Assembly (NCBI GenBank): GCA_000231825.2
Contig: JH720301.1
Span: 858,874 to 922,873 of the forward strand
Direction of reading: 5' to 3'
Origin: Tetrahymena elliotti 4EA
Lineage: Eukaryota > Ciliophora > Oligohymenophorea > Hymenostomatida > Tetrahymenidae
Length of the DNA: 64,000 bases
Positions within the stretch are counted from its first letter, which is position 1, and each line of letters starts with the position of its first letter. Below, piece after piece: positions 38,901 to 52,354 of the stretch. Below the pieces are notes generated by a model. The model did no database searches, was not told where the DNA came from, and saw nothing but the letters and a program-made list of their open reading frames with translations. Made by a program: the position numbers and the translations under genes.

Positions 38901-41900
38901 TTTTCAAATTATCTCTTTTTTCCTGGTTTAGATGATTCACATATTTGATCTTGAATGACGTAAGGAGCTCCATTACTAGAATTATTTAAGACATTTCTAT
39001 CAATAGCTGCATTAGTTGAAATATCGTTTGGATCCATAACTTGGCTATAAGGTTATTGAATTTATTCAGATTTAGTTACTTTGTTATCTCTCCCAAATTC
39101 TACTAAACTTGAATTAGACTCTGAATGCCTTAGATGTCCATAAACTGATCTCTATCTAGCCCTTTCCATATAGGATTGATCAAATGGGAAAAACCTTTAA
39201 GTAAATTAACTCATTTACTCAAAATTAAAATTGTAAGTTTCTTCAAAGAATGCTTCATTTTTCAAAGCTTCCCATATCATGAATATAACCATAAATAGTG
39301 TAACAAGAAGTGCATCTAGACTTAATAAGTAGACTTAAGTGGAATTTTGATATCTGTAACAGAAAACTGAAGCACTTAAGATTATCAACAAGCTATTAAA
39401 TATTATACTCATAAAGGAAATTTTATTGAAAGGAGTAAATAGGTCTATATCTTTTAACTTGGCCTTTATTATAAAAAAATATTTTCACAATTTTTAAAAA
39501 ATATTAAATAAGAAATTTACCTTGAAGAAATTTTGGTTAAAATATTTGCAGAAGAGAATCTTTTACATTTTAAAAGAGATTAGGGATGCCAATATTATTG
39601 AGGTATTTTTGCAAATTCTATTTTTTGACTGCAATTACCACTCAATAAAAGATGAATCCTGAGATATTATCTTTTTATATAGGATAAAGTATGCCAGATT
39701 AAACAAATAAATGAAAGCAAATCCCAATATAGCAGCTATAGTTGTTAATGATGACACTCCATCTTTAGATACACAAATATATATTAATATTAACCAAGAA
39801 ATCCACTCAAAGAGTGCACAAAATCCAACAATACAACCAGGTACGAATGTTTGAGGCTTTTCATATTTAGAGAAGTAAACTGATATGCAGAATGCAATGC
39901 ATGATAATAGCATGGGAAAAGGAACTACTTTAGAACTGTCTTCAGAAATAGCAGCAGGAATAATTGCTTCTTTACAGCCTCCGTTTCCGTCTGGCTCAGG
40001 AACTTAACTTGGACAACTAGTGTAACAAACACCCTATAATAATTAATAAATTTTATATCCTTTTCTTTAACTAAAATAATAAAAATATTAACCTAGTAAA
40101 TAACAGCTGAGGAAGAACATTTTGTACATAATGTTTTGTAAGAGCAAATATCACAATAAGGCATGCAAGACTAAACTGTCCAAGTTGAATCATCTCCATA
40201 AAATTAACTAGGAATTTATGATTTTTGAATACAATTTTAGTTATATAGATATGTTTGAGGGTAACAAGAGGTGCAAGTTGTACTTAAGTTTTCACATGAT
40301 TAGCATATAGTATCACATAACCCACAATAATAACTTCCATCTTTAATAAGCTTTGAATATCCTGTAGGGCAATTTTAAACGCATGTAGTTTAAAATTTAA
40401 TATAACCAACAGAACATGATGTGCAATTGGTAGCAGATGTGCAAGTATTACATCCAGTAGGGCAATTCAAACATTATTTTCCACCATTTCCTAAGTAATA
40501 ACTATTTTTATTATATATTAAATAATTTTTCTTTTTATTTTATAAATTTGAAATATTACTTGCTATCACATTGAGTTACACATGATGAATTTTACAAATA
40601 TCTTCCGGTATCACAGGAAGCACAAAAGCTAGCTGAAGTACAAGTTAGGCAATTAAAACCTGCTGTTGAACATAGTTAACACAAATTATTTGATCCTTCT
40701 AAAAAATTAAAAATAGTTAGTCCTTAATCAAACAATGATTCAATAAATAACAAATTTTTTTTAATTGGCTTTTATTTAAATTTTGAGTAGACAAAAATAA
40801 TTTTTTTTTTTTGAAATATTACTGAAATATTTATCAGGGCAAGTTGTACCACAAGTATTTGATAATATGTCTAAATATAAATTTCCTGAACATGAAGTGC
40901 AGTTGTTTGGTGAATTCACACAGGTAGCACAGGTCCTAATTATTTTAAAATTTTAAGCTTTAATTTTGAGGATTTATTAAATAAGAAATTACGAGCTGCA
41001 AGGAGCACAAACACTTTATCCACCAGATGATGTTAAGTAAGATTAAGCTGGGCATGTTGCTACACATGTCTTTACTGAAGGTACATTGTTAAGAATTACT
41101 TCTTAAACATAGCTTGATGTAGATTGATATTAGATAGTGTTTGAAGGATAACAGCTTATGCAATTTGATTAATCATTAGATTAGCAAGTTCTACAAAATG
41201 AGGAAATATTGCATTAATTTGTGTAAATAAGAGTATTGGATGTGTATTATTTTATTGCATAAGAATTTCCATTTACAATTTCACTAAGAGTAATTACAAA
41301 AGGAGTATTTGTTTATTAAACTAGCTACTTAGGATTATTTACTGCTTGAATTGTTATTGTAGATGTATCTTAATTAGGGAAACATGATAAATTTAGTTAA
41401 GATGAAGAGAAGGTACCGGAACAAGTAGATGAATTAACATTTACTGTAGAAGGATTACTAAATGTCACTAATGTTGTTGTAGTTATTAAAATGCTTCCTG
41501 ATGTAGGAAAAGGTGATACATTATTAATTTGAAATTAGTATTAACTTTATTCACCAAGAATATAATTTTGGATAGACAAAGTAACAGATGAAAGGTTGAG
41601 AATTTATGAATTAGATAAATTCTAAGTTGATTCATTTCCTATCTAGGTTGACAAGTAACCAATGTTTCCCTTGATTTGATATGGAGCCAAACTAATGTAA
41701 TTTAAAATATTTGAGATATTAAATTAATAGCTAGTTGAAGGCTATATGGTATTTGTAATTGAAACAGTCTATTAAGTTTTTTTCAAACAAATTTATTAAT
41801 TATTTACAATCAATTTAACTTAGAATATAAATTTACCAATTAATTATTTTAAGGGGAATTCAAAGTACAGCTTAAAATCAATCCACTAGTCACAGCTGAG

Positions 41901-44900
41901 CAAGTAGTTGATCCTACTTTCAGAAAATTATGGGTAGTAGTTGGAGCATTAAAAGCTAAAATCATAGTAGAAGTACTTTAAAGTAGCACGTTTGGTGTAA
42001 AAGAAACACTAAATACGGCATTACTATCCAAATTTTATTGGCTACTAGAAGTAACTTAAAATGAAGAGAAAGTTGTTCGAGTAATAGAATCTGCACTTCC
42101 ATAATTAATACTACTCTACAAAAAGACAGAATTGGTACTTGTTTGTGCTTTAACCTAACAAATATTATTTTAACTTAAAAAATTATTTTTTCAAAAAAGA
42201 AATATTACACTAAAACTGTAGTCTAAATTAGAAACTGGTGGGTTTCTGATAGTAAATACAATAGTTATCGTTATACCAGCTGAAATACTACCTGTAATTG
42301 ATAATATTAGTGGTACTTAATTATTCGAAGAGGTAACCGTTATAAGAGATGATGGAGATGTAACAGATATAGTATTTATTTCTGAAACATAGGTTGGAAA
42401 ATTAATAACTATTTAATTCCCGTTTCCCAAAGCAACAGGGGAGACAAGAGTTAGTGCATATGGGCAAAATTAATAAACAAACTTTGTACTTGCACAATTA
42501 TTTATGATATTTGAAGTTGTAAAAGGAGCAGCTTAAGTCTAAAATGCAAAGCTTTAATTCGAATCATTAGTGTCTGAAATAGACCCACCCCTTAAAAAAG
42601 TTGAGACTTGAAAGTTTCCTGAACTTTATATTACTACAGGATTTACAACCTGATTAATGGAAAATTCAAAGCCAGTACCTGCTTGAGTCCCTGATTAAGA
42701 ATAGGACAAAGTGACTACAACAGGTGTACCTGTATAGCTGCAAGAAGTTACAGTTAAAGCTAGGAGCTATGAATTTGTTTGAATCAAACTTGCAGTGCAT
42801 GAGAATGCTTTTTTAAAATAGTATTTTCTAAAAAAAATAAATAATATTTATGTTAAATTACTTCCAGAAGGATTTATTGATAAAGATGATGGAAGAGTTA
42901 GCTATATTTTTCCTGTAGTCGATATAAAATTATAATTACTAACAATTCTAAATATATGAGTAGCTTATGTTGCACCGACTTGTAAATCTTGGGCATTAAC
43001 AGTTTTTACTTATGCTTGACTAAGGATATTTTGATTTATCTTTAATTGTGTATTTCCACATTAAAAATTCAAGATGCTGCTTGCCTATAAAAAAATATTT
43101 AAAAATATTTAACAATAACCACTTCTATTTATTAATATTTTACTGATGTGTCTCTTTGATATTGTGCATATTTATCTGCAGATAAGAAAGGCTAAACAAA
43201 GAACTGAGCAGACACATTAAGTCCATCTACATCATATGGCAATTAAAAGTTTGGAATGATAACTGATAATTATTATGCATATGAAGAAGCCATACAAATG
43301 AAAGGGAAACTTTGATAGATGTAAGTTCCTTTTAAATATTAAGGAAAAGATATTACTTGGTTATTGCTATTAACTGTAGAAGCGATATTAAACCCAAGAT
43401 CAGTAGAAGTAGATGGCGGTGATATAATTTGCATTTTAATACTGCTGATTGATGACTAGTTTGGTGGAATGTTAGACAGAGTAAATTATACAGAAGAATA
43501 AACATCTTGGAAAAATGGAGGATTCACTACAATTTTTACAAACATAGTTTATCCAGATAAGCAGGCTGCACTCGAATAAGTACCACTTTATGTTGAAGAA
43601 CATTGTATCTAAGCATTACCATTAATATTGCAATCCGAAGATGATTAAGATTGAGCATTTATGTTTGTTTTTGTAAAATTTGTATAGAAAGCTGTTAAGG
43701 TTGTCGTTGAAGCAGAAGTAAAATAATTGAACGAGGCTTAAACAGTTAAAAACTAACCTTCAACAACAATATTTGCTGCTGTATATGGATTTATCATTTG
43801 AAAACTTAACATGACATTTTAGCCATTAAGAATAAAGTCTGAGAAAGTTAATGTTACTTAATATTAGCTTTTTGAATTATCTGCAGTTACTGAAGCAGAT
43901 TATAAAGTTAATACAGTAGATGAGAAGTTTGTTGGTTATTACGTTTATATGCAACCTGCAGGTACAGCTTAATCAGGATACCAGTACATAGGAAGAATTA
44001 AAATAATTTAATTGATTTTTGTAGATAAAGTAGGAGTTTTAATATTTAGGGTGTATGAGCCTTGTTAAGAAATAACTTATGAAAGACTTGTTTAGAGTGT
44101 AAAACTCACATCAGCATCTAAATTTCAAAAATATGATTAGATTCTATTCATAATAAATGTAGATTATGTAATATATTGTAAAATAATACCTCTAGCCTTA
44201 TCGAAAAAAAAAATTAGACCTATTTTGAAGTTTCATATGTTCATTTTGAACTCTTCAAAATAGGTTTGAAATTTTTTTCAAATGGTGCTAGAGGAATTAT
44301 TTTACCATATATTATGTAATTTTATATTGTTTCAATTTTCTCAAAATAACATTTTTTATTTTTATGGATGACTTTGAAATCAATAAAAATACTATGTAAA
44401 ATCCAAAAAGTTTAACCAAATATTTTTAATTTTCAAATTAAAATAGTTAACTAATCTATTATTTCTTCTTGTAACTTTGTAAATTAAAATAATTCAAACA
44501 ATTTTAACTTCAATTATTAAAGGTTTTTTTTTTACAATCTTTTTAAAAAAGGCTAAAATTTACCTAAAATTTAATCAGGAGATATTGAGACTGAACTTTG
44601 GCTTCCAAATTGTGTAGTAGTTTAATATTAAGAATTACTATAATAAGCATTTATGGTAATAGATCCTCCATATTAAAATGTACCAATTAATTGTACTGCC
44701 ATTAACGATGGAAAAATTTATGAATTATCGCTGCATTGAATTTTACTTGAAGAAATAATTTAAGTGAAGGGATTCCCAATTGAAATAATATTTCCATTAA
44801 TACTTGAAGTAATTGAAGTATTTGCAGTACTACATGTTGCAGCAATATTCTAAAACCTTACTTCTTAAATTTTACTGAAAATTAAACCTAAATTATTACT

Positions 44901-45071
44901 TAATTGCAGATTCATATAAGGAGTATTTGTTGGTAGTAGATTTTATCCGTTTAAAAGAAAAGCTATAGTATAACCACTTGATCCAGGATCTCTTGAAGTT
45001 TAACAAGTGATTAGTTTTAAAAACTAAGTTATTATTATATAAAAAATCATTTTAAATTTTATCATTTTCAT
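35992..45071 (-). CDS. Giant surface protein: furin-like Cys repeats, five membrane segments, charged tail
   Basis: Twelve exons: 45071-44564, 44117-43144, 43084-42209, 42154-41837, 41768-40993, 40935-40823, 40698-40560, 40501-40093, 40033-39521, 39463-37412, 37356-37108 and 37062-35992; all phases agree, 2665 aa. The start has a signal peptide (MIFYIIITQFLKLITC). Residues to about 1070 are Ser/Thr/Asn-rich with recurring beta-sandwich-like segments (VILSITGSISAGITI type, each ending near F.NPP) and few Cys. Residues about 1080-1400 are Cys-rich furin/EGF-receptor-like repeats (CATCVNSPNNCTSC, CNTCTSATNCTSC). About 1400-1620 holds five hydrophobic segments (for example IVGFCALFEWISWLILIYIC). 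The last 1000 residues are cytosolic, Asn/Asp/Lys/Ser-rich with an Ala-rich patch (VATLAAAAAIGS). Likely a plasma-membrane or ciliary adhesion or receptor-like protein; ligand unknown. The start could be any of the ATGs at 45071, 45065 or 45050. Confidence 0.87.
44163..44320. mobile_element. MITE-like 158-bp inverted repeat inside intron 1 of the surface-protein gene
   Basis: Arms 44163-44230 and 44253-44320 are each 68 bp and match in 54 positions when one is reverse-complemented, without gaps, around a 22-bp loop (44231-44252). Outer ends read ATTATGTAATATATTG and, from the other side, ATTACATAATATATGG. The host intron (44118-44563) is 446 bp, whereas the gene's other introns are 45-124 bp, so this insertion explains part of the extra length. 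No transposase and no clear target-site duplication is seen. It could be a non-autonomous transposon remnant, or a structured intronic RNA. No second copy was noticed in the window. Confidence 0.6.
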
Positions 45072-46581
45072 TTATATCTTCAAGTGTAGAAATATTAAAT
45101 ATTAATGTTGAATGAAACTCTTCTTATTCTTTTAATTATTTCAAAAAATTAATTATTTGATATTATATCATTCTAATTAATCTTGTTAAATTTAATAAAG
45201 ATTCTTTTTTTGATATTGCTTTTACACTTTTAATTTAGGAGGACCATTAAAAAATAATGTATAAGGACAGATCTAGTCTAATGAAAAATCATTATAAACA
45301 ATAAATTTTGAAATAAATAAAATTTATGGTGGAAAAATACTCTTGATAAAATTTTGTTAAAAATAAATGAAAAGTATTGATAAAAATTAGTAACAGAAAA
45401 AAGAATATTCATTGACTGTTTTTAATTTAAATATTCAATTAAATTAAAAAAAGCTAAGTACAGAAATAAATAGATGTTAAATACAAAAGAAAATATTGTA
45501 ATCCTTATATTTTTTAAGACTTATTTTTTACCTGAATAATTTTATTATTAATTTATAATAGATAACAAATTATTCCTCATATTATAAAAGAATAAATTAC
45601 TAAATTTAAATTTCTATCAGAATTGATTATCTCAAATATTAGGAAGAATGAGAGTAAGATTAAATGAAAAATAATATTTGATAAGCTTAATCAAATAGAC
45701 CTTAGGGATAAAATCTCAAGTAATTAAATTTATTAGATTATCCACTATCAGGGAAAAATAAATGTTAACAAAAATACCCTCTCAAATTTTATTATTACTT
45801 TTTAGATCTTCAATTATAGCTATGAGTATATTTATTTTGAAAATGTTTAATCAAATATGATTTGAATTATTCAATAAAATTTGAAATTATCTTTTGATTA
45901 TTAGTTTCATGTGGATTTTTCTTTTGAATCAAAAATCAGATTATCCTTTAATTCATTATTTATAAAAGAGATCTTTATATTTTAGTAGATGCAGAATTTT
46001 AATTTTTATCAATTTATGATTATCTTTTTCTAATCTTTTTTTAAATTGTCATTTTGAATTTTGAAAGTATATGATTTGCTAACAGTTAACATTTGTTGCA
46101 TTCCCTTTTAAATTTCTTACAATAGGAGATGTAATCAATTTTTATCATTTAAATTTTAGATTTTTTCTTTATTTTGGAAACAAATGAATAAATTTAAAAA
46201 AAAGTTGATGATTTTAGATAAAATAATTTTCAATTTAATTTTATAATTTTAGATAAAATAAATTTGTTTGACAAAACATTTTATTGCAAGCCATTTTTTA
46301 GATATAAAGATAAATAAAAAAATAAAAAGTAATACTTCACTAAAATAATATAAATTCAAACATGAATTTCTCATAATTTACTTCTTGGTCTAGATATTTA
46401 CTTTTTTAATTCAAAAAATAAACAAAATTTAAATTCCACTAATTTAATTTCAAAATGAATGTGTCTTTATTCAATATTCCGCCAAGAATTAAAATATTCA
46501 ACTTATAATTATTCTCATAATCAAATTTCAAATTTCAGATATTTCTTCAAGAAATTCATCTCCTATCTTATAGTTTATTTT
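45072..46581. other. Intergenic, AT-rich
   Basis: 1.5 kb upstream of the surface-protein gene, expected to hold its promoter. No convincing coding frame. Confidence 0.4.
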
Positions 46582-47006
46582 TCAGTTTGCTTCATCAGAT
46601 AGCTCTCTAACAATTATTTTTTATCTTACTTTTAGAAATATTACTTGTAGAGTTTTAAGAAAAATTCCTACTTGATTCTATTTTATTCGCAAAGAAGAAA
46701 TCATTTCTTTGGATATTTTATTTATTTTGTTATTATTTTTAATATTTAAAATTTAGATATTCTTAATTGTACTCAATAACTGATTATTAAATTTAATGTC
46801 TATTCTAAACCTACCAAATAAAATAATAAACAAATCATTTAACTTTTCAATTTATTAATTAAACAATTTAATTTTTACATCAATCTGTTTTTTGATTCTC
46901 CTTCTATCTTTTTTGAATTCAAAAATATCCCCTTATCATAGAAGTAAGAGATTTTTCGTTAAGTAAATATTATGATCTCTATTAAAATTCAAATCATGAG
47001 CAATTA

Positions 47007-47020
47007 CTCTCTCTCTCTCT
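47007..47020. repeat. (CT)7 microsatellite
   Basis: Seven CT dinucleotides in a row, inside the decayed minus-strand locus, where they would encode an Arg/Glu alternation. Confidence 0.8.
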
Positions 47021-48248
47021 TTTATTGTCTTGATCTTAAATTTTAACTACTTATAAATAATTCTTAAAATCAGCATAATTTTTTTGTTTGTTTATTGATT
47101 ATGGATTCTCTTGATTTTTATGTAAAATTCTGAGATTTTATTTTTTTTATTTTAGCTGATTTAAACAATTTTCGTTACCTTTTATTTTTTTATTTTTTGA
47201 GTTTATTCATTAAAATATTATTCTTAATTTTTATTAAATTCATCTTGTTTCAAATGAACTCTCAAGCTGAAGAATTTTTCATATGTCCAGTTAGATCTTA
47301 ATTATTATAGTAAATAGTTAGATTCTATCTTAATTTGAAATTGAATTATCCATTTTTATTGTTATTACTATGATTATTATTATTTTTGAGGATTTTTATA
47401 GATTAAAATAATTCTTTAGTTTTCAAATTATTAGTTTGGCTATCCTCCAATTAATTTTTTCTTAGTTTGATCTAATTTATCTAAGGGTTAAACTATCAAT
47501 TTCTCATTCTTTTTATTGGTTTGAGAGAAATCTAATTCGATTTAAAAGAAAAAGTTAAATTTAAATTTTATATGTTTTTAAAAATTCCGTTCAATAATTT
47601 GAAATATTATTAGTATTTTCTACTTCAATCTTTTTTATTTTCTTGCAGAAGAGTGAACATTTAAATCATGATTTAAGTAGGGAGTTGAAATTTTAATGTT
47701 TTTCATTATATTTGTATTAATAACATTTTTTGAAATACTCTTTGCATCTATTCCTTAAGTTTGAGGATTTTGTGTTTATTCTGTACTTTACCATTTTTAT
47801 AAAATTTGTTTCCAAGAAACTTCTCAAATCATAAAATTAATCATTAAGACAGTAAAAATAGTGATGTAGGTATAAGGATATTTTTAGTATTTATAAATAA
47901 TTATCAAATGAAGAAGCTATTAAAATTTTTCTCAAAAATGTAATCTTGTTGAAAGATCTAAGTAGATTTACTTCTGAATTTAACCTTAATTAAATTATTT
48001 TTTTGTAAATTTTTAGATCAAAAAAACAAATTAATGTTAATGATGATGTATGCCCTCTTTGAAATATTTTCCAAAAATAATTTTTTTTATCTTAAAACGA
48101 TTTTGGTCTGAGAGAACTGTTAAAATAATTTTGTAAATCCTATTATTTTAGTGCTATTCGATAACTTTAATATTTTTTTAAATTCTTTTAGTTAATTTGA
48201 ATAAATAATTTATTTCTTTTAATAAAAAAAGAAGAATTTATTTACAAT

Positions 48249-48264
48249 ATCTATCTATCTATTA
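48249..48264. repeat. Short ATCT tetranucleotide repeat
   Basis: Three to four ATCT units in the decayed minus-strand locus. Confidence 0.7.
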
Positions 48265-48830
48265 TTTTGGGAGGATATTTACAAACAAATTATGTTATAT
48301 TCATGCCAAACTTGATATAAAAAAAACTCTTCTTCATCAATTATTTTTTTTTCATTTAAAAATAATTCCAATAATTTTTATCCTTAAATTTTTGTTTGTG
48401 GTTTGAATTCATTTTTTGATAATAAAAAGCCGGATTTTCATATAATTTTGAATGAAGTGTGTTTAAATTTACTTTTGAAAGAACTTTAGTCATTCTAGAA
48501 AATCAATTCAAGTATTTTCTAATGAAAGAAAATTTAAATAAGTAATATTATTTTTTAAATCTATTTTAGGTAATACCTACTATTAAAATTTAGTGATTTT
48601 TTCAATTCATTCTTTGCTTTTAGCTAAATAAATTGTTTATAGCTTCAGAAAAAATACCTATAGAAAAAAATTACTAATTAAATAGCTGAATGATATAGAA
48701 GATTTTGTTTTTAATTTGTGTGATATTTAGCATATTTCATTTAAAAATGTCTTTAACTTATTTAGATAGTATTTATCAGCTAATACTTCGCTATTCACTA
48801 ATTTCTCAGGTAAAATAGAGTAATAAAAGA

Positions 48831-51800
48831 AAATAACAACCAAAATATCCTATTTTTCACAATAATAAAACTTATGAAACTATCTTTATTTTTTTTGACC
48901 ATACCCTTTTAAAAAAAATAGTAAAATATTTTCAAAATATACACTAAAGTTTTTAACAAATAAGTCAAGGGATAATTAATTTAAATTCTAGTAAATAAAA
49001 AAAATTTAAAAATACAATAATCATTAAAAAAATTTTTTTAAGTTTTCCAATTTAATTTCAAAAATATGGGTATTTATCTAATAACAATAAGAACAAGAGA
49101 TCTCTCTTAAAAAATTAAAATTTGACTATTTAGCATTTATATCATTTTATTCATAATTTTATCAACATTAATGATATTTTCTATTTAGTTTTATTTAATA
49201 TATTGTAACTACCTTTTTATATGACAAGTACCTTTAGTAAAATGGGCTTACAGGTAATTTTGGTCCAATTTAATGGCTTGGTTATAGATATTAAATAAAT
49301 AAAAAATAAACAACAGAGTAGAAAGTATCAAAATGATATTTGGCAACTTTGATTTATTTTATAAATAATTTTTCCAGTATTTCAATCATGAGTCAGAGAG
49401 TCCAAATTCATTAACAAGCACTAATGATAATTAAATTTTAAAATTTTAACAAGAAAAGAATATTTGAAAATCAGCTCAGATTCAATTAATTTTTTTTTCA
49501 ACAAGTCTTTTATTTAAAAAAAAATTAACTTTGAAAAATTAAGATAAAAATTTGAAACGAATCAAAACAGATAATAAGCTAACCTCCTACCACTGAAAAA
49601 ATAATTGTAAACTGCAAAATAAAATTTCAATGAAAAATTAAAAAACCAATTTTATTCTTTAATTTAAAAATACTACTAGCTACAAATTAATAAAAGAAAA
49701 GATAAGTAAATTAAATATAAGTTGACTTTAATTTGACTGATATTGAAGATATGTATAAGATAATAAAAATGTTAGCCTTCTCTGTATCTAAAGGATGATT
49801 TTTTTAGAAATTATGTAAAGCATCAAATAGATGATGTACTTAAAATTAGCTTATATTTTCCTAAAATGCATTAGATATTATATAAATAAAAAATAATTAA
49901 AAAAGGGAAATCTTAAAATCCTAAATAATGCAAAATATATTCTGATTAAATTTCTCTTTATCTCTCTGATACCAATGTTTATTCATTTTTAATTTTTAAT
50001 AAAATGTAAGAAAATAGTAACTAATAATTAGAATTAGAATAGAACTAATATCAGCTTCTAATATATCTAAAATTTATTTTTCTCTCTAATTACTCTCAAT
50101 TTTTGAAATATTTAGATAAATTATTGAATAAAATATTCAAAATTCATATTTTCTTACATCTTATTTTACAATATTTCTGGCATTTTCATTTTTAAGTAAA
50201 CTTGATGGTTTGGCAGCTTTTCATTTAATTAACAATTAGTAGATGAAAATAACCTTTATGATGTTAATTAGCTTATTAATATTAAATATCAAAATTTAAT
50301 TTTAATGAATAAAAGAAAAAATGTTGATTTAGTAAATTGAAAAAAGCATGGCATGAAAGATTTAACATATCTAAACAATCCTAAAAATAAGTTAAACTTT
50401 AAATTTTTCTAATTTATGATTAAATTCAGATTTTAATTAACCTTAGGTAACTTACATATTATTTGAAAATAAATACTCCATAAATATTTGACTATAATTT
50501 AATGATATAAAAAAATATATTTTACTATCAATAAGTTTTTCATACATCACTTAGATAATTATGACTTTTAAATTAATTTTTTCAAATATTTAATAAACCT
50601 TAATTACTAGATTATTGATCAACTTAATCTTAGTTTTTTTCTGATAGTATTTTGAATTATTGAAATTTTTTTATCAAAAACATTTAATAAAAACCCCTAA
50701 TTTAATTTAATCATCAGTACAGTAGGTGAATTTTCAAATTATAGTTGTTATATAAAATAAGAGAGAGATTACATCTAATTACAAGTGTTATCTTTAATTA
50801 TAAAATGTAATCTATCATTAAGTGATTAAGGATTTTCTATTTCTGAGCATATTCTTACCTTACACACTAAACAAAATATACAATATTTGAATATACTAAA
50901 AGTCAAATAAATGGATTTTTATAAATATTGACCATGATTTTCCCTATTAACTTTTTTAATTTGACAGTTCTAGAAATTTTGTATCATTTTTTAAAAATTT
51001 TTTTAAAAAGAAAAACTCAAATTAAGCATATAATCAATGGCTAAATAAAAATACAACATTTTATCTAATTCATACAAACAATATATAATTAAATAATTCT
51101 AAAAGCTAATTGTAAATGAAAAGATTATTTCACACCTTCAAAATTTAACATAAAAAGAGCATAAGTACTAGAAATTAAAAGTACCTTCTTTATTAAAATT
51201 AAGAAGAATTTTATTTAAACACCATACAATTTTTTAGCTTATATTTTATTTTAATACACTTGTTATTACAATAATTAATAATTATTAAGTTTTTCATAAT
51301 TTCCACAAATATTTCTCAAAAACTAATTTTTTCAAAAGCCAAAACATCTTTTAAAAATTTTGCTGAAAAAATGAATGTTTAATTTTTATATTTTAAATTC
51401 ATGATTGAAAAAATTATGAATAACATATTCATATTATTTTCAAAATAAAAATTATACCCAAATCGCAAAAAAATTCATAATAAACAACTCTAATATGATT
51501 TGTTGATCTATTTGATCTAATGCACTTTCATATAGAAAAAGTGTTAAAGATATTGTATTTATATTATTAATAGCAACTGATTAATATAATTATATGCTGT
51601 ATAATCCTTAAATGTTAAATTAATTGGTTAATTTTTCTATTTGTTTATCAACTTTATTTTTGAAAAGTTTTAATTATTAAATTTACATATCATACTTTAC
51701 AAAAATGAAAAAATGAGCTTTTTAATGATTTCTCATCAAGCATCATGTATTTTAACATGAAATCATTATTTTTAGTTGATATATGAGCTATTTAGTTAAA

Positions 51801-52354
51801 GAGAAGCTGAAATTTTAAATAAGATTAAAAGGCTTAAAAAAGTTATTCAAACTAGAGAACTAGGGGGAGAAAAAACGGAAATTAAATGGAAAATTTTTGA
51901 TAGTTTTCTGGAAAAATAGAGCCAAAGTTAAAATTAAAGTAAATAAGGTTAAAAATTTTTAATTTACAAATCATTTGTAAGTATACATAAACCAAATAAA
52001 AAAATAATCTATTTTAAAAGAAAAGTACGCAATTTTCTCAAAGAATTAGAATGGTATTTTTAAGTTGAGTATTTTTTAGGTAAATTAATCTCAGCATTTC
52101 ATGCTAAGCGAGCCTTATTTTGATCGAAAATTCATGCTTTAGGCATAAAACACCTTTGATTCTATAATTTATTGGATAAAAAGTAATATAATTTCTTATT
52201 TGAGAAGGAATTAAACTAGTAAATGCATATTTAATACATTATTGTTTCATACTTTTTTTAATTTATTATTATTTTTTAATTAAGTTTAAAAAACATAAAA
52301 TTGAACAAAAAAAAGGAAAAAGAAAAAAGAAAAAGAATCAGTGATTTAATAAAA
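48831..52354. other. Long gene-poor AT-rich stretch
   Basis: 3.5 kb with no frame of convincing composition, no RNA gene and no clear repeat on reading both strands. Open frames of 60-100 codons occur but are expected by chance when TGA is the only stop in such AT-rich DNA. The 3' end is the 5' flank of copy C. Confidence 0.4.

Larger units (their letters stand above)
46582..48830 (-). pseudogene. Coding-like minus-strand locus, probably decayed
   Basis: Several stretches read in code 6 as protein-like sequence with Glu/Asp/Lys/Gln composition unlike the surrounding noise: ILPEKLVNSEVLADKYYLN (near 48800), KVNLNTLHSKLYENPAFYYQ (near 48470), KKIIDEEEFFLYQVWHEYN (near 48330), KLIVQPLDKLDQTKKKLIGG (near 47480), KQDEFNKNQEQYFNEQTQK (near 47220) and RRRIKKQIDVKIKLFNQQIE (near 46890). 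They lie in different frames and are interrupted by TGA, for example at 46938-46936. I could not join them with convincing introns. The EEEFFLYQVWHEYN part faintly recalls a Myb/SANT helix, but this is speculative. Either a pseudogene or a multi-exon gene I failed to resolve; boundaries are approximate. Confidence 0.4.

Noticed and set aside
42830..42872. Short intron-like GT...TTTTTTTTAG segment in the surface-protein gene
   Set aside because: The sequence is open and in frame when read through, and removing it breaks the frame; it would also be shorter than any other intron here.
43690..43790. Possible intron beginning GTTAGT in exon 2 of the surface-protein gene
   Set aside because: The region reads through in frame with TAG and TAA as Gln and protein-like composition.
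48831..52354. Open frames of 60-100 codons on both strands
   Set aside because: With TGA as the only stop in very AT-rich DNA such lengths arise by chance, and the composition lacks the Glu/Asp/Gly signal seen in the real genes.
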